From: Oscillospiraceae bacterium
GTDB taxonomy: Bacteria > Bacillota > Clostridia > Oscillospirales > Ruminococcaceae
Length of the DNA stretch: 64,000 nucleotides
NCBI GenBank assembly: GCA_900768995.1
Contig: CAAGEZ010000029.1
Location: forward strand, 53,603-117,602
Direction of reading: 5' to 3'
The notes below the pieces were generated by a model. The model did not search any database and was not told where the DNA came from. It saw nothing but the letters and a program-made list of their open reading frames with translations. The first letter of the stretch is position 1; each line of letters opens with the position of its first letter. Both the position numbers and the translations under genes were made by a program. Shown here in pieces: positions 23,579 to 32,245 of this stretch.

Positions 23579-25483
23579 ATGGCAGAAACAAAACAGTTCA
23601 AAGCAGAATCAAAACGACTCCTTGATATGATGATAAACTCTATCTACACTCACAAGGAGATTTTCCTGAGAGAGCTTATCTCAAACGCCAGCGACGCTAT
23701 CGACAAGCTTTATTTCAAGTCTCTTACCGATGACAAGGTGGGAATGAACAAGTCCGACTTCGCTATCAACATCATTGCCGACAAGGACGCAGGCACACTG
23801 ACTATCACCGATAACGGCATCGGTATGACCGCCGAAGAGCTTGAAAACAACCTCGGTATCATTGCAAACAGCGGCTCATTCAAGTTCAAGAACGAGAATG
23901 AAAAGAATGACGATGTTGACATTATCGGTCAGTTCGGCGTTGGCTTCTATTCCGCATTTATGGTGGCAAAGGAAGTAAGAGTCCGCTCCAAGGCATACGG
24001 CTCTGACAAGGCATATGTATGGACATCAGCAGGCGTTGACGGCTATACTATTGAAGAGGACGACAAGGACACCGTGGGCACTGAAATTCGCCTGACCCTT
24101 AAGGACGACACCGAAAACGAGAAGTACAGCGAATATCTCAGCGACTTCCGCATCAAGGAGCTTGTTAAGAAATACTCCGACTATATCCGCTTCCCAATTA
24201 AAATGGACGTGGAGAAGTCCCGCAGAAAGGCTGACGCAAAGGAGGACGATTACTCCGATGAGGCTTACGAGAAATACGTTGAAAACGAAACTCTCAACAG
24301 TATGGTTCCTCTTTGGAGAAAGAACAAAAACGAGCTTAAGCCCGAAGATTACAACAGCTTCTACAAGGAAAAATACTACGATTACACCGACCCTCTCAAA
24401 TATATCCACTCCAAGGTGGAGGGCACTACCACTTATGATTCCCTCCTCTTTATCCCCGCACAGGCACCCTACAACTTTTACTCCAAGGACTACGAAAAGG
24501 GTCTCCAGCTTTATTCAAGCGGAGTGCTCATTATGGATAAGTGTGCCGACCTGCTCCCCGATTATTTCTCATTCGTAAAGGGTCTTGTTGATTCCGCAGA
24601 CCTGTCGCTGAACATTTCAAGAGAAATGCTCCAGCACGATCATCAGCTGAAACTTATTGCAAAGTCCATTGAAAAGACTATCAAGAGCGAGCTGAAAAAG
24701 ATGCTGAACAATGACCGTGAGAATTACGAGAAGTTCTGGAAATCCTTCGGTGTTCAGCTTAAATTCGGCGTATATGACAACTATGGCAGAGACAAGGACG
24801 CCGTTGAGGACCTGCTCCTCTTCACATCTTCCGCTGAGAAGAAGCTTGTTACGCTTGATGAATATGTTGCAAGAATGAAGGAAGATCAGAAGTACATCTA
24901 CTATGCCGCAGGCGACAGCGTAGCAAAGATCGAGGCACTTCCTCAGACAGAGCTGCTCCGTGACAAGGGCTATGAGATACTTTACCTCACCGATAATGTT
25001 GATGAATTTGCCGTAAAGGTGCTTATGAGACACGGCGCAAAAGAATTCAGGAACGTTTCCGAGGGCGATCTCGGCATCGACAGTGAGGAGCAGAAGGAAG
25101 AGACAAAGAAGCTGTCCGAGGACAACAAGGATATGCTTGCTCTCATTACCGAGGCACTGGGCGGAAAGATAAAGGAATGCCGCATTTCCGACAAGCTGAA
25201 ATCCCACCCCGTATGCATTTCAAGCTTCGGACAGATTTCTCTTGAAATGGAGAAGATACTCAATCAGAACCCTCAGAACCAGAAGGTCACCTCCGAAAAG
25301 GTGCTTGAGATCAACCCCAACCACAAGATATTTGCCGCTATGCAGAAGCTTTACGAGACCGACAAGGACAAGTTCAAGGACTACGCTTCCATTCTCTACG
25401 ATCAGGCTCTCCTTATCGAGGGAATGCAGATAGATGACCCTGTTGAATTTTCCAACAAGATTTGCAGCCTGATGGCTGAATAA
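23579..25483 (+). CDS. htpG: Molecular chaperone HtpG (Hsp90)
   Basis: This 634-residue ATP-dependent chaperone is full length. The N-terminal GHKL ATPase shows LRELISNASDAIDKL (about residues 26-40), DNGIGM (about 80), GSFKFK and GQFGVGFYSAFMVA (about 122-135). The middle and C-terminal dimerisation domains follow and are highly charged. It folds or remodels client proteins in the cytoplasm. The gene is monocistronic, with a CIRCE element at its promoter and a strong terminator after it. Confidence 0.97.
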   Translation: MAETKQFKAESKRLLDMMINSIYTHKEIFLRELISNASDAIDKLYFKSLTDDKVGMNKSDFAINIIADKDAGTLTITDNGIGMTAEELENNLGIIANSGSFKFKNENEKNDDVDIIGQFGVGFYSAFMVAKEVRVRSKAYGSDKAYVWTSAGVDGYTIEEDDKDTVGTEIRLTLKDDTENEKYSEYLSDFRIKELVKKYSDYIRFPIKMDVEKSRRKADAKEDDYSDEAYEKYVENETLNSMVPLWRKNKNELKPEDYNSFYKEKYYDYTDPLKYIHSKVEGTTTYDSLLFIPAQAPYNFYSKDYEKGLQLYSSGVLIMDKCADLLPDYFSFVKGLVDSADLSLNISREMLQHDHQLKLIAKSIEKTIKSELKKMLNNDRENYEKFWKSFGVQLKFGVYDNYGRDKDAVEDLLLFTSSAEKKLVTLDEYVARMKEDQKYIYYAAGDSVAKIEALPQTELLRDKGYEILYLTDNVDEFAVKVLMRHGAKEFRNVSEGDLGIDSEEQKEETKKLSEDNKDMLALITEALGGKIKECRISDKLKSHPVCISSFGQISLEMEKILNQNPQNQKVTSEKVLEINPNHKIFAAMQKLYETDKDKFKDYASILYDQALLIEGMQIDDPVEFSNKICSLMAE

Positions 25484-25500
25484 TTTCCGATCATAAGCTT

Positions 25501-25535
25501 TGCCCCCGATATCAGCCGGTATCGGGGGCATTTTT
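25501..25535 (+). terminator. htpG terminator
   Basis: TGCCCCCGATA pairs with TATCGGGGGCA around an 8-nt loop, followed by TTTTT (25531-25535). Confidence 0.92.
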
Positions 25536-26290
25536 CATTTGCATAATTTTTCCGCAAGGCTCAGAAATTTTTTCTCCGAAAGTATCTCGTGAGTGACAAA
25601 GCCGCCATTATAAAAAAGAGCCGAGACCGTCCACACCGCAGGAGCATTCTGCGCTTTTTCTGCACTGTTTATATGAATGCATTTGAACGGTATATTATTA
25701 TCCGCCGCCGCTTTTTCGATAATTGGCACATACTTTGCATTGAACGGGCACTGACTTGTGTAGTAAAGCACAAAGCCATTATCATCTGCTTTCGGGTGCT
25801 TTGCGCTCTCCTTAAATTTCGGCACATCGACATTTTCATCAAAGGGAAGATACATAAGCGTGTAATACGGTTCTGCACTGTCGCAGACCTTGAAACCCAT
25901 ATGGGAAAGGAATTTCGGGTCTGAAAGAAAGGGCTTTTTCTTTTCCGATGATATTATGCAAAGCCCCTTTTTCCCCTTTTCACGGCTGTCAGCGATGCAC
26001 ATTTCAAGAAGCTCCCTGCCGCAGCCGTGACCCGAAAGCTGTCCAGACACCCAGAAGCAGTCTATGAACATATATCCGTTCGCTTCAACGGGTGCCCACG
26101 CCTTTTCTGCGGGGATATATTCGATAAAGCATTTTCCCCTTGCGTCCGCCTTGATAAACACAAGCCCGTCATCAAAACGGTCACTGAGCCAAGCTTTTTT
26201 TGATGCCACCTGCACATCTTTATTGCTTGAAATGGCACAGCAGATGTGCTCGTCCGTGATATTTTCCTTTGTAAGCTTTATATATTCCAT
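25535..26290 (-). CDS. GNAT acetyltransferase with C-terminal YoaP-like domain
   Basis: A 251-residue protein. The N-terminal GNAT fold (about residues 1-150) has the acetyl-CoA loop region VSGQLSGHGCGRELLEMC. The C-terminal YoaP-like domain (about 175-251) carries YYTSQCPFNAKYV, a thioredoxin-like CPF motif with one cysteine, and ends near NGGFVTHEILSEKKFL. YoaP-type proteins are N-acyltransferases of unknown substrate. GTGAGGGG precedes the ATG. It is followed 12 bp upstream by a second GNAT gene in the same direction, so the two form an operon. Confidence 0.88.
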   Translation of the reverse strand: MEYIKLTKENITDEHICCAISSNKDVQVASKKAWLSDRFDDGLVFIKADARGKCFIEYIPAEKAWAPVEANGYMFIDCFWVSGQLSGHGCGRELLEMCIADSREKGKKGLCIISSEKKKPFLSDPKFLSHMGFKVCDSAEPYYTLMYLPFDENVDVPKFKESAKHPKADDNGFVLYYTSQCPFNAKYVPIIEKAAADNNIPFKCIHINSAEKAQNAPAVWTVSALFYNGGFVTHEILSEKKFLSLAEKLCK

Positions 26291-26302
26291 TTTCCCCTCA
26301 CC

Positions 26303-26830
26303 TTATAAAACAAATTCCAGCTGACAGTCGCAAGGCTCTTTTTCGGCGTGATACCTGCTGTATTCCTCCGCTTCACGACAGCCGACCGCACGGTAAAAGC
26401 TCTGACTTTCCATCGATGAATGAGCGGAAATGTACAGCTTTTGCGCACCCATTTCACGTGCCCAAGCACTTATCCGCTCAAAAAGCTGTCTGCCTATTCC
26501 GCTTCCACGGCGCTCCTCGGTGACGTGTATGGAGGAAAGCTCAAGGTATTTGTATTTCTCTCCGAAAGAACTGCTTTCTGCCGATGCAAAGCCCACAAGC
26601 CTATTGTCATCGAATGCACCGAAAACCACGCCCCCTGTTCTCACCGTGTTTTTAAGGCATTTGACAAGGAACTCATACTCCTTTTCTCCCCAGTCCTCGG
26701 TGAAAGGATTGTCGATTATTACCCATTCGCCGTTTACTTTCCGCCAGCATTTTGTGACCTCCTGATGCCTGTGAAAATCACTCCAAAGCCTTACATTTAT
26801 CATATTTTCCGTAAGTCTGATGTAATCCAT
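26303..26830 (-). CDS. GNAT-family N-acetyltransferase
   Basis: A 175-residue single-domain GNAT protein. The acetyl-CoA pyrophosphate loop reads VTEERRGSGIGRQLFERI (about residues 102-119), after the beta-strand LELSSIHV, and motif B carries ISAHSSMESQSFYRAVGC. Substrate unknown. GGGGGAG lies 5 nt before the ATG. It is the third gene of the unit TetR, NTF2-like, GNAT, GNAT-YoaP. Confidence 0.9.
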   Translation of the reverse strand: MDYIRLTENMINVRLWSDFHRHQEVTKCWRKVNGEWVIIDNPFTEDWGEKEYEFLVKCLKNTVRTGGVVFGAFDDNRLVGFASAESSSFGEKYKYLELSSIHVTEERRGSGIGRQLFERISAWAREMGAQKLYISAHSSMESQSFYRAVGCREAEEYSRYHAEKEPCDCQLEFVL

Positions 26831-26833
26831 ATG

Positions 26834-27196
26834 TCACTCCCCCATTATCCTTGAATCCATATTGAAAACAAGCTGCCATTTGCCGTCGGTCTTTTCCCAA
26901 ACAGATGCAACGTGAAATTTTCCTGCCATATCGGCGTTTTCGGGGCGGTCGGCTTTGGTATTTACGATGTAATGCACCGCTATCATATCATCGCTTTCGG
27001 CAGTCATCTCAAAGCCTGATATCTCGTATGCCGCCACGCCAAAATCACCTATAAAACCCGCATATTCCGCACCTGTGCAGCGATATCCGCCGCAGACCAT
27101 TACGGCAGTCTGTGAAACGATATCAAGGAATGTCGGCTTATCCCCCGAGGCCGCTGCGTCCCACATTTTTCTTTCAAGCTCAAAAATCTCATTCAT
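26834..27196 (-). CDS. NTF2-like protein (SnoaL/DUF4440 type)
   Basis: A 120-residue cone-shaped NTF2-like protein: N-terminal helix FELERKMWDAAASGD, strands around MVCGGYRCTGAEYAGFIGDF, and the closing strands FHVASVWEKTDGKWQLVFNMDS typical of DUF4440. Such proteins bind small ligands or act as hydrolases or isomerases; function here is unknown. ATG at 27196 is preferred because AAAGGGG lies 8 nt upstream. It overlaps the TetR gene by 8 bp (ATGAATGA). Confidence 0.8.
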   Translation of the reverse strand: MNEIFELERKMWDAAASGDKPTFLDIVSQTAVMVCGGYRCTGAEYAGFIGDFGVAAYEISGFEMTAESDDMIAVHYIVNTKADRPENADMAGKFHVASVWEKTDGKWQLVFNMDSRIMGE

Positions 27197-27773
27197 CTGC
27201 ATTGCCCCTTTCCGCCGCCGCTTTCATTCCCTCAACAAGCACATCAAGAGACAGCTCAAAGCTCTCGCTTATGTCCGCAGGGTGACCGAATGCGCCGTTG
27301 TTCACAAGGAGGGAAAAGCCCTCTAAAAATCCTCTCAGCGTTCGTATAAGATGCTCGGACATTTCCCGTGAAATGCCCACCTCTCCGAGAGTTTTGTAAA
27401 GCTGTGAGAACATTGCTGCGGTGGCGTTCATCGAGCTTTCGTCGGTGTATTTGTTATACCAGAGCATTGCCCCGAAAACGCCTTTGTTTTCTGCGGCGTA
27501 GCGGTAAAATGCCCTGCACATCGCTTTTATGGCATCATAGCCGCTGTGCTCCTCAGCCGCTTTCAGCACTGCGTCCCCAAGCTGTTCCCAGCCGTAAAGC
27601 ATAATTTCCCGTTTCAGCTCATCAAGCCCCGAAATGTGGTTATACAGCGATGGTGAGCGGATCTCAAGCCGATCGGCAAGGTCTTTCAGTGACAGCTCAT
27701 CAACCCCCTTTTCATTCGCAAGCTCTGCCGCCGCCGCAATCACCGCTGCTTTGTCAAGTCCCTTTTTTGCCAA
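27189..27773 (-). CDS. TetR/AcrR-family regulator
   Basis: A 194-residue repressor. The N-terminal HTH (about residues 8-55) reads DKAAVIAAAAELANEKG, then LKDLADRLEIRSPSLYNHIS. The C-terminal ligand domain carries FRGFLEGFSLLV-like sequence (RTLRGFLEGFSLLVNNGAFG), as in the WHG/TetR_C_33 group. It is the first gene of an operon with an NTF2-like protein and two GNAT enzymes. Twin palindromes AACTAATyCrATTAGTT in its promoter suggest autoregulation. Confidence 0.92.
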   Translation of the reverse strand: MAKKGLDKAAVIAAAAELANEKGVDELSLKDLADRLEIRSPSLYNHISGLDELKREIMLYGWEQLGDAVLKAAEEHSGYDAIKAMCRAFYRYAAENKGVFGAMLWYNKYTDESSMNATAAMFSQLYKTLGEVGISREMSEHLIRTLRGFLEGFSLLVNNGAFGHPADISESFELSLDVLVEGMKAAAERGNADE

Positions 27774-27788
27774 ATATATACCTCCCTT

Positions 27789-27805
27789 AACTAATTCGAT
27801 TAGTT
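27789..27805. promoter_or_regulatory. TetR operator, copy 1 (AACTAATTCGATTAGTT)
   Basis: A 17-bp palindrome between the promoter and the TetR start codon, 31 bp (about three helical turns) centre to centre from copy 2. Confidence 0.75.
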
Positions 27806-27814
27806 TATATATGC

Positions 27815-27843
27815 ATTATAACTAATCCAATTAGTTTTGTCAA
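27815..27843 (-). promoter_or_regulatory. TetR promoter with operator copy 2 inside the spacer
   Basis: On the minus strand TTGACA (27838-27843), 17 bp, TATAAT (27815-27820). The palindrome AACTAATCCAATTAGTT (27820-27836) fills the spacer, so bound repressor would block RNA polymerase directly. Confidence 0.85.
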
Positions 27844-27895
27844 GTCCAAACATACGTTTTTGTATTTATTTCCCGTAAAATATACCGAATAAGTG

Positions 27896-27924
27896 TTTAC
27901 AAGGAAAATAATTTGTAGTATAAT
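27896..27924 (+). promoter_or_regulatory. Promoter of the AI-2E family gene
   Basis: TTTACA (27896-27901), 17 bp, TATAAT (27919-27924). Confidence 0.7.
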
Positions 27925-27959
27925 ATACTTATATTAAGAAAAATGAAAGGGAACCAAAA

Positions 27960-29192
27960 ATGAAAATTGACTGGAACAGCAAATACACCACCATTTCGGC
28001 ATACACTGTCATTACCTTTGCAATATGTCTGGCTATGGTGCTTTTCGTTGTCTGCTTTTCGTCCATAACGGGTGCGCTGGGTGCGGCGGTGAACACGCTG
28101 ACCTCATTTGTATGGGGATTTGTCATCGCTTTTCTCTTAAACCCCGTTATGCTCATAACCGAAAAGCTGATGAAAAAGCTTCTTGAAAAGAAAAAGCCTC
28201 ACCCAAAGCTTTGCCGCTTCATCAGTACATTTGTTGCAATAATTTTCGGCATCGCCGTCATATCCGCACTCATCGCAATTATCGTTCCTCAGGTTTTAGA
28301 GAGCATTATGACCATTTTCAGCAATGCTCAGAACTATATAAACAACATTTACAGCTGGATAAACACCACTCTTTCGGAGTACCCTGATGCGGCGAATTAC
28401 CTGAGCGATCAGCTGGACAGCATTGAAAACACTATCCTCACTGCCGTCAACAGCCTTATCCCAAAGGTTGGCGACTGGGCTGTGAAGCTCAAAGACGGAG
28501 CTGTGGGCTTTGCTGTGGGTCTGAAAGATTTCGTTATCGGCTTCATCGTTGCGGTATATCTTCTCCTTGACAAGGAAAAGTTCATCGCTCAGGCGAAAAA
28601 GCTTGTTACAGCCATTTTCCCCGAAAGAGTCGCTTACGAGATAAAGCGTATCAGCGTTAAGATAAACGATTCACTTAATGGCTTCATCACGGGCAAAATT
28701 CTTGATTCCTTTATCATCGGCATGATATGCTTCATACTTATGACAATTTTCAAAATGGAGTTCCCGGTACTTATCAGTGCCATTATCGGCGTAACAAACA
28801 TCATTCCTTTTTTCGGACCGTTCATCGGCGCAATCCCCTCAGCACTGCTCCTGCTCATCTCCGAGCCTACTCAGACACTCCCTTTCATCGTAATGATATT
28901 CGCTCTCCAGCAGTTTGACGGAAATATCCTCGGTCCTCACATTCTGGGCGACTCCACAGGTCTCCCCGCTTTTTGGGTAATGTTTGCCATATTCCTTGGC
29001 GGCGGACTTTTCGGCTTTGCGGGAATGATACTGGGCGTGCCCATATTTGCCGTAATTTTCGCACTCATTCAGGAAATAATCGAATCGCTCCTTACTAAAA
29101 AAGGACTTCCTACCGACACGGACGCATATCTTCCCGAACCGCCTCCGCAGAAGAGATCAATAAAACCGCAGAAAAATAAAAAGAGCACATAA
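27960..29192 (+). CDS. AI-2E family transporter (PerM/YdiK-like)
   Basis: A 410-residue membrane protein with about eight hydrophobic segments. It has the family pattern: N-terminal helices, an extracytoplasmic loop (ALNSLIPKVG-like, about 160-180) and the C-terminal signature TNIIPFFGPFIGAIPSALL (about residues 279-297) with GNILGPHILGDSTGL. Members export autoinducer-2 or act in ion/pH homeostasis; which applies here is unknown. GAAAGGG precedes the ATG. It is monocistronic. Confidence 0.9.
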   Translation: MKIDWNSKYTTISAYTVITFAICLAMVLFVVCFSSITGALGAAVNTLTSFVWGFVIAFLLNPVMLITEKLMKKLLEKKKPHPKLCRFISTFVAIIFGIAVISALIAIIVPQVLESIMTIFSNAQNYINNIYSWINTTLSEYPDAANYLSDQLDSIENTILTAVNSLIPKVGDWAVKLKDGAVGFAVGLKDFVIGFIVAVYLLLDKEKFIAQAKKLVTAIFPERVAYEIKRISVKINDSLNGFITGKILDSFIIGMICFILMTIFKMEFPVLISAIIGVTNIIPFFGPFIGAIPSALLLLISEPTQTLPFIVMIFALQQFDGNILGPHILGDSTGLPAFWVMFAIFLGGGLFGFAGMILGVPIFAVIFALIQEIIESLLTKKGLPTDTDAYLPEPPPQKRSIKPQKNKKST

Positions 29193-29198
29193 ACATAA

Positions 29199-29232
29199 AA
29201 AAGCTTGAAGCCGTAAATGACTTCAAGCTTTT
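29199..29232. terminator. Bidirectional terminator
   Basis: AAAAGCTTGAAG (29199-29210) pairs with CTTCAAGCTTTT (29221-29232). It lies between the AI-2E gene and the convergent MacB-core gene. Confidence 0.85.
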
Positions 29233-29233
29233 A

Positions 29234-30298
29234 TTATGTCTTGTCGTGCTTTTTGTAATAAATCTCGGAAATTTTTTTCTGATAACGCTCGTCAAGCTTG
29301 CCTTTTATCGCCCTTGCTCCCATTCCCGCAAGCTTTGCCAGCATAAACAGGGCATATACAAGGGAAATGGCGGGGATTATGAGGAGATACGGCACAGGCT
29401 CGGCGGCAAGCCTTGCGGAAAGCTCTGCGGCTCTCGAACGGTTTTCAAACCAAGGGAGCGCCATTTTTACCTTTATCATAACGCTTTCGGCTATCTCCGA
29501 CCTGCCCTTTATGAGCTTTATAAGGTCATATCGTCCTGTTTGGTCAATAACATAGCCGTTCTCCCCCGCAGGGTTGACCTCTGTCATAACTGTGTATGCA
29601 TAGTCCTTGACAACGTTCGGCATACACGCTTCATAATAGCTCATCACGGCGCTGTCATTGAAGGCTTTCAGGGACTCAAAGGGCATATATGCTCTCGGGG
29701 TACTTCCATAGGCTGCCTTGTCCGTGTCGCTGTCGGGAGATTCCACGACTCCCGCAACATAAAAGACTTTCTCGCCGATATTCACGGGCATTCCCACCGT
29801 GTCCATCGAGCCGAAAAGCTGCCAGGAGCATTCTCTGTCAAGGATTATACTGTCGATGTTCGGGTCATCGGAGGTGTAGTAGCTGCCGCTCATAAGCTTT
29901 TCGGGGTGGAAGATGAAGTAATCGCCGTATGTGCCTGTGACCTCGGCGGTGACGCTTCCGAGAGTTCCCGTAAGCTGCAATGAGTTGTCACCACCTGCGC
30001 AGTCTATCCACAGCCTGCCCGCAGAATCCTTGTCGGCGGTGACAGAGCCTTCTTTCAGCTTTTCTTCAACCGATTTTCTCAGGGAATAAACTCCCATAAC
30101 GTCCAGCGAATTATCAGGGGGGAGAAATACCGACACCTGCGAATAGGTGTATTTATCGTTGTCCCACGCCTGCTTTGCGCTGTCCGAGGCGTACTCATTT
30201 TTCAGCGAGACCGTTTTTCCTATAAACGCCCCCGCCGCTATCAGCAGAACAGCGTTGACTGCGGCAAGGATAATATTGAATTTTGTCAGTCTGCTCAT
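29234..30298 (-). CDS. MacB-core (MacB_PCD)-like membrane protein without permease bundle
   Basis: A 354-residue protein with one N-terminal helix (NIILAAVNAVLLIAAGAFIG), a large extracytoplasmic region resembling the MacB periplasmic core domain (STVSVFLPPD-like start; later YGDYFIFHPEKLMSGSYYTS, DSIILDRECSWQLFGS and NIGEKVFYVAGVVE), and one C-terminal helix pair near residue 305 (VPYLLIIPAISLVYALFML). A true MacB/FtsX permease has four helices; here the last three are not all present. No ATPase is encoded beside it. It is the last gene of the operon with a HlyD-like adaptor and sugar-type ABC permeases. Role unknown. Confidence 0.7.
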   Translation of the reverse strand: MSRLTKFNIILAAVNAVLLIAAGAFIGKTVSLKNEYASDSAKQAWDNDKYTYSQVSVFLPPDNSLDVMGVYSLRKSVEEKLKEGSVTADKDSAGRLWIDCAGGDNSLQLTGTLGSVTAEVTGTYGDYFIFHPEKLMSGSYYTSDDPNIDSIILDRECSWQLFGSMDTVGMPVNIGEKVFYVAGVVESPDSDTDKAAYGSTPRAYMPFESLKAFNDSAVMSYYEACMPNVVKDYAYTVMTEVNPAGENGYVIDQTGRYDLIKLIKGRSEIAESVMIKVKMALPWFENRSRAAELSARLAAEPVPYLLIIPAISLVYALFMLAKLAGMGARAIKGKLDERYQKKISEIYYKKHDKT

Positions 30299-30308
30299 AA
30301 GTCCTCCA

Positions 30309-32228
30309 TTACTCAGCGGGACGAACCTGCTCGCCTGCGGAAATGGGCTTTGTTGATGTGGTTATAACAAATTCGCTGCCTGTAAGACCGTTTACTGCGG
30401 TGTTGTTGTCGTCCTTGACGATGACATCTACATCATATCTTACAGCCTTGTAGCGGTTTCCGAGAGGGCTGCTCTTGGCTTCCATAACGAGGACGAATTT
30501 GCCGTTTGAATCCTCTCTCACAGCGGAATTGGGAACAACTGCGCTGTAGCTCTGACCCTTGCTGCCCATTGAGAGAGTTATGGTCTGACCTGTGGAGATG
30601 TCAGAACCGGAGACCTTGAAAACGAGTATTTTCTGAGACTGGGGATTTGCTGTATCGGGGCGAATTTCACTCAGTTCTGCGGAGAAATTGTCTCCCCAGT
30701 ACCAGCTTGTTATCTCTGCCTTGTCGCCTACCTTGACTTTTTTCGCCTGATCGGTCTTTACGGAAAATTCCACAACATAGCCCATATCGGAAACATTGAT
30801 GACTGCGGCTGTTGTGCCTGCCTCCACCTTGCTGCCTGAGGTAACAGAAACGCTTTCAACAACACCGCCCATTTTTGCCTTTACAACAGCGTCATAGGAA
30901 TTGCTTTTGAGCTTTTCCACTTTATTCTTCTGCTTTTCTATCTCATTTGCCTTTGCTTCAAGGTCAAGCTTTGCTGTCTCGTTGTCAACATTTGCGGTGG
31001 ACTGCTTTACTTCAAGGTCGGATCTGAGCTTGGATATCTCATCTTCCTTTTCGGTTATCTTTGCGGTGAGCTGTGCAGAGGAAAGAAGTCCCTGTGCTTC
31101 CGCATCAGCCTTGCTGTCCTCGGCGGCCGCCATTTTATCGTTTGCAGCGTTGAGCTTATCGGTAACGCTGTCAAGCTCAGCCTTTATTTCAAGCTTGATC
31201 TCTCTTGTTATCTTGCTGAGATTATCCTTTGCATCGGTAAGCTTATCCTGAGCTTTCTTTGATGCTGCCTCGGCGTTTTTCAGTTTAGTTTTTGAAGTAC
31301 TGCTTGATGCCGCTTTGACCATAAGATTTGAAAGTTCTCTTTCAAGCTTATTTATCTGGACTTTCTGGGAATCTATCTGGAGCTTTATTGATGATGAATC
31401 CTCATCGGGTTTGAGATTATAAAGTGAAATATAATATTCGTTGAGGAGGTTTCTTGCAGTCTCTATTTCCTCCTGCTTTGAGGTGATGGATTCGCTGTAA
31501 TCAGTATTGTCGCCTATTTCCTTTACAAGGTCATCATAAGCGGTCTTTGCCTTTTCAGCCTTTTTCTCGGCTGCGGTCACATTGTCCTTTGCGGCTCTCA
31601 GGCGGTCATACCAGTCGCCTGTAAGGTCGAGCATATCATCGGTATCAACAGAGGAAAGGGCTGTATTAAGCTCTTCCTTTTCTCTTGTGAGCTTTTCGGA
31701 AAGAGCCTTGGCGTCCTTGTAATCGGCTGTGGCGATACTGAGGAGGTCTGTGCCCTTCTCTGCTGCATCAAGCTGTGCTTTAAGCTTTGCAAGCTCATCT
31801 TCCGCTCTTGAAATGGTGAGATAATCACTTTCATAGCCGGATTTTGATGCAAGAGCAAGCTCTGCCTTTTTATATTCAAGCTCCAGTGAATCGAGAGTGT
31901 TCTGAGCATCGGTAAGCTCTGTGGAATCCTCGTCGGCAAGTTCAAAGAGAACATCTCCCGCAGAAACGGTCTGTCCCGTTTTTACAGCCACGCTCTTTAT
32001 CTCTCTTGTCTGGTCGAATTTCACCTCATAGCTCTCAGCCGCCGTAACAGTTCCGCTTCCTCTTATCTGCTCGGAAATAGTGCCCTGTGTCACATAGACC
32101 GCTGAGACCTGAGGGAGGGAATAATTCATTATAGTATTGGAGAAGAAAGTGAGAACAAGGAGCACCGCCAGAAAAACTATGGCAATGTTCTTGATTATCT
32201 CCTTTCTTGGTGTCTTTTCGTTGTTCAT
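30309..32228 (-). CDS. HlyD/MacA-like membrane fusion (adaptor) protein with long coiled coil
   Basis: A 639-residue protein: one N-terminal membrane helix (IAIVFLAVLLVLTFFSN), a first lipoyl half (VKTGQTVSAGDVLFELAD), a very long helical hairpin (about residues 105-430, heptads rich in Lys, Glu, Ala) and the second lipoyl half (MGGVVESVSVTSGSKVEAGT). A beta-barrel region (VGDKAEITSW) follows. In efflux systems this adaptor joins an inner-membrane pump to an export path; in a Gram-positive it acts outside the membrane. It lies 10 bp upstream of the MacB-core gene. Confidence 0.9.
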   Translation of the reverse strand: MNNEKTPRKEIIKNIAIVFLAVLLVLTFFSNTIMNYSLPQVSAVYVTQGTISEQIRGSGTVTAAESYEVKFDQTREIKSVAVKTGQTVSAGDVLFELADEDSTELTDAQNTLDSLELEYKKAELALASKSGYESDYLTISRAEDELAKLKAQLDAAEKGTDLLSIATADYKDAKALSEKLTREKEELNTALSSVDTDDMLDLTGDWYDRLRAAKDNVTAAEKKAEKAKTAYDDLVKEIGDNTDYSESITSKQEEIETARNLLNEYYISLYNLKPDEDSSSIKLQIDSQKVQINKLERELSNLMVKAASSSTSKTKLKNAEAASKKAQDKLTDAKDNLSKITREIKLEIKAELDSVTDKLNAANDKMAAAEDSKADAEAQGLLSSAQLTAKITEKEDEISKLRSDLEVKQSTANVDNETAKLDLEAKANEIEKQKNKVEKLKSNSYDAVVKAKMGGVVESVSVTSGSKVEAGTTAAVINVSDMGYVVEFSVKTDQAKKVKVGDKAEITSWYWGDNFSAELSEIRPDTANPQSQKILVFKVSGSDISTGQTITLSMGSKGQSYSAVVPNSAVREDSNGKFVLVMEAKSSPLGNRYKAVRYDVDVIVKDDNNTAVNGLTGSEFVITTSTKPISAGEQVRPAE

Positions 32229-32245
32229 AGCCGTTATATCCTTTC

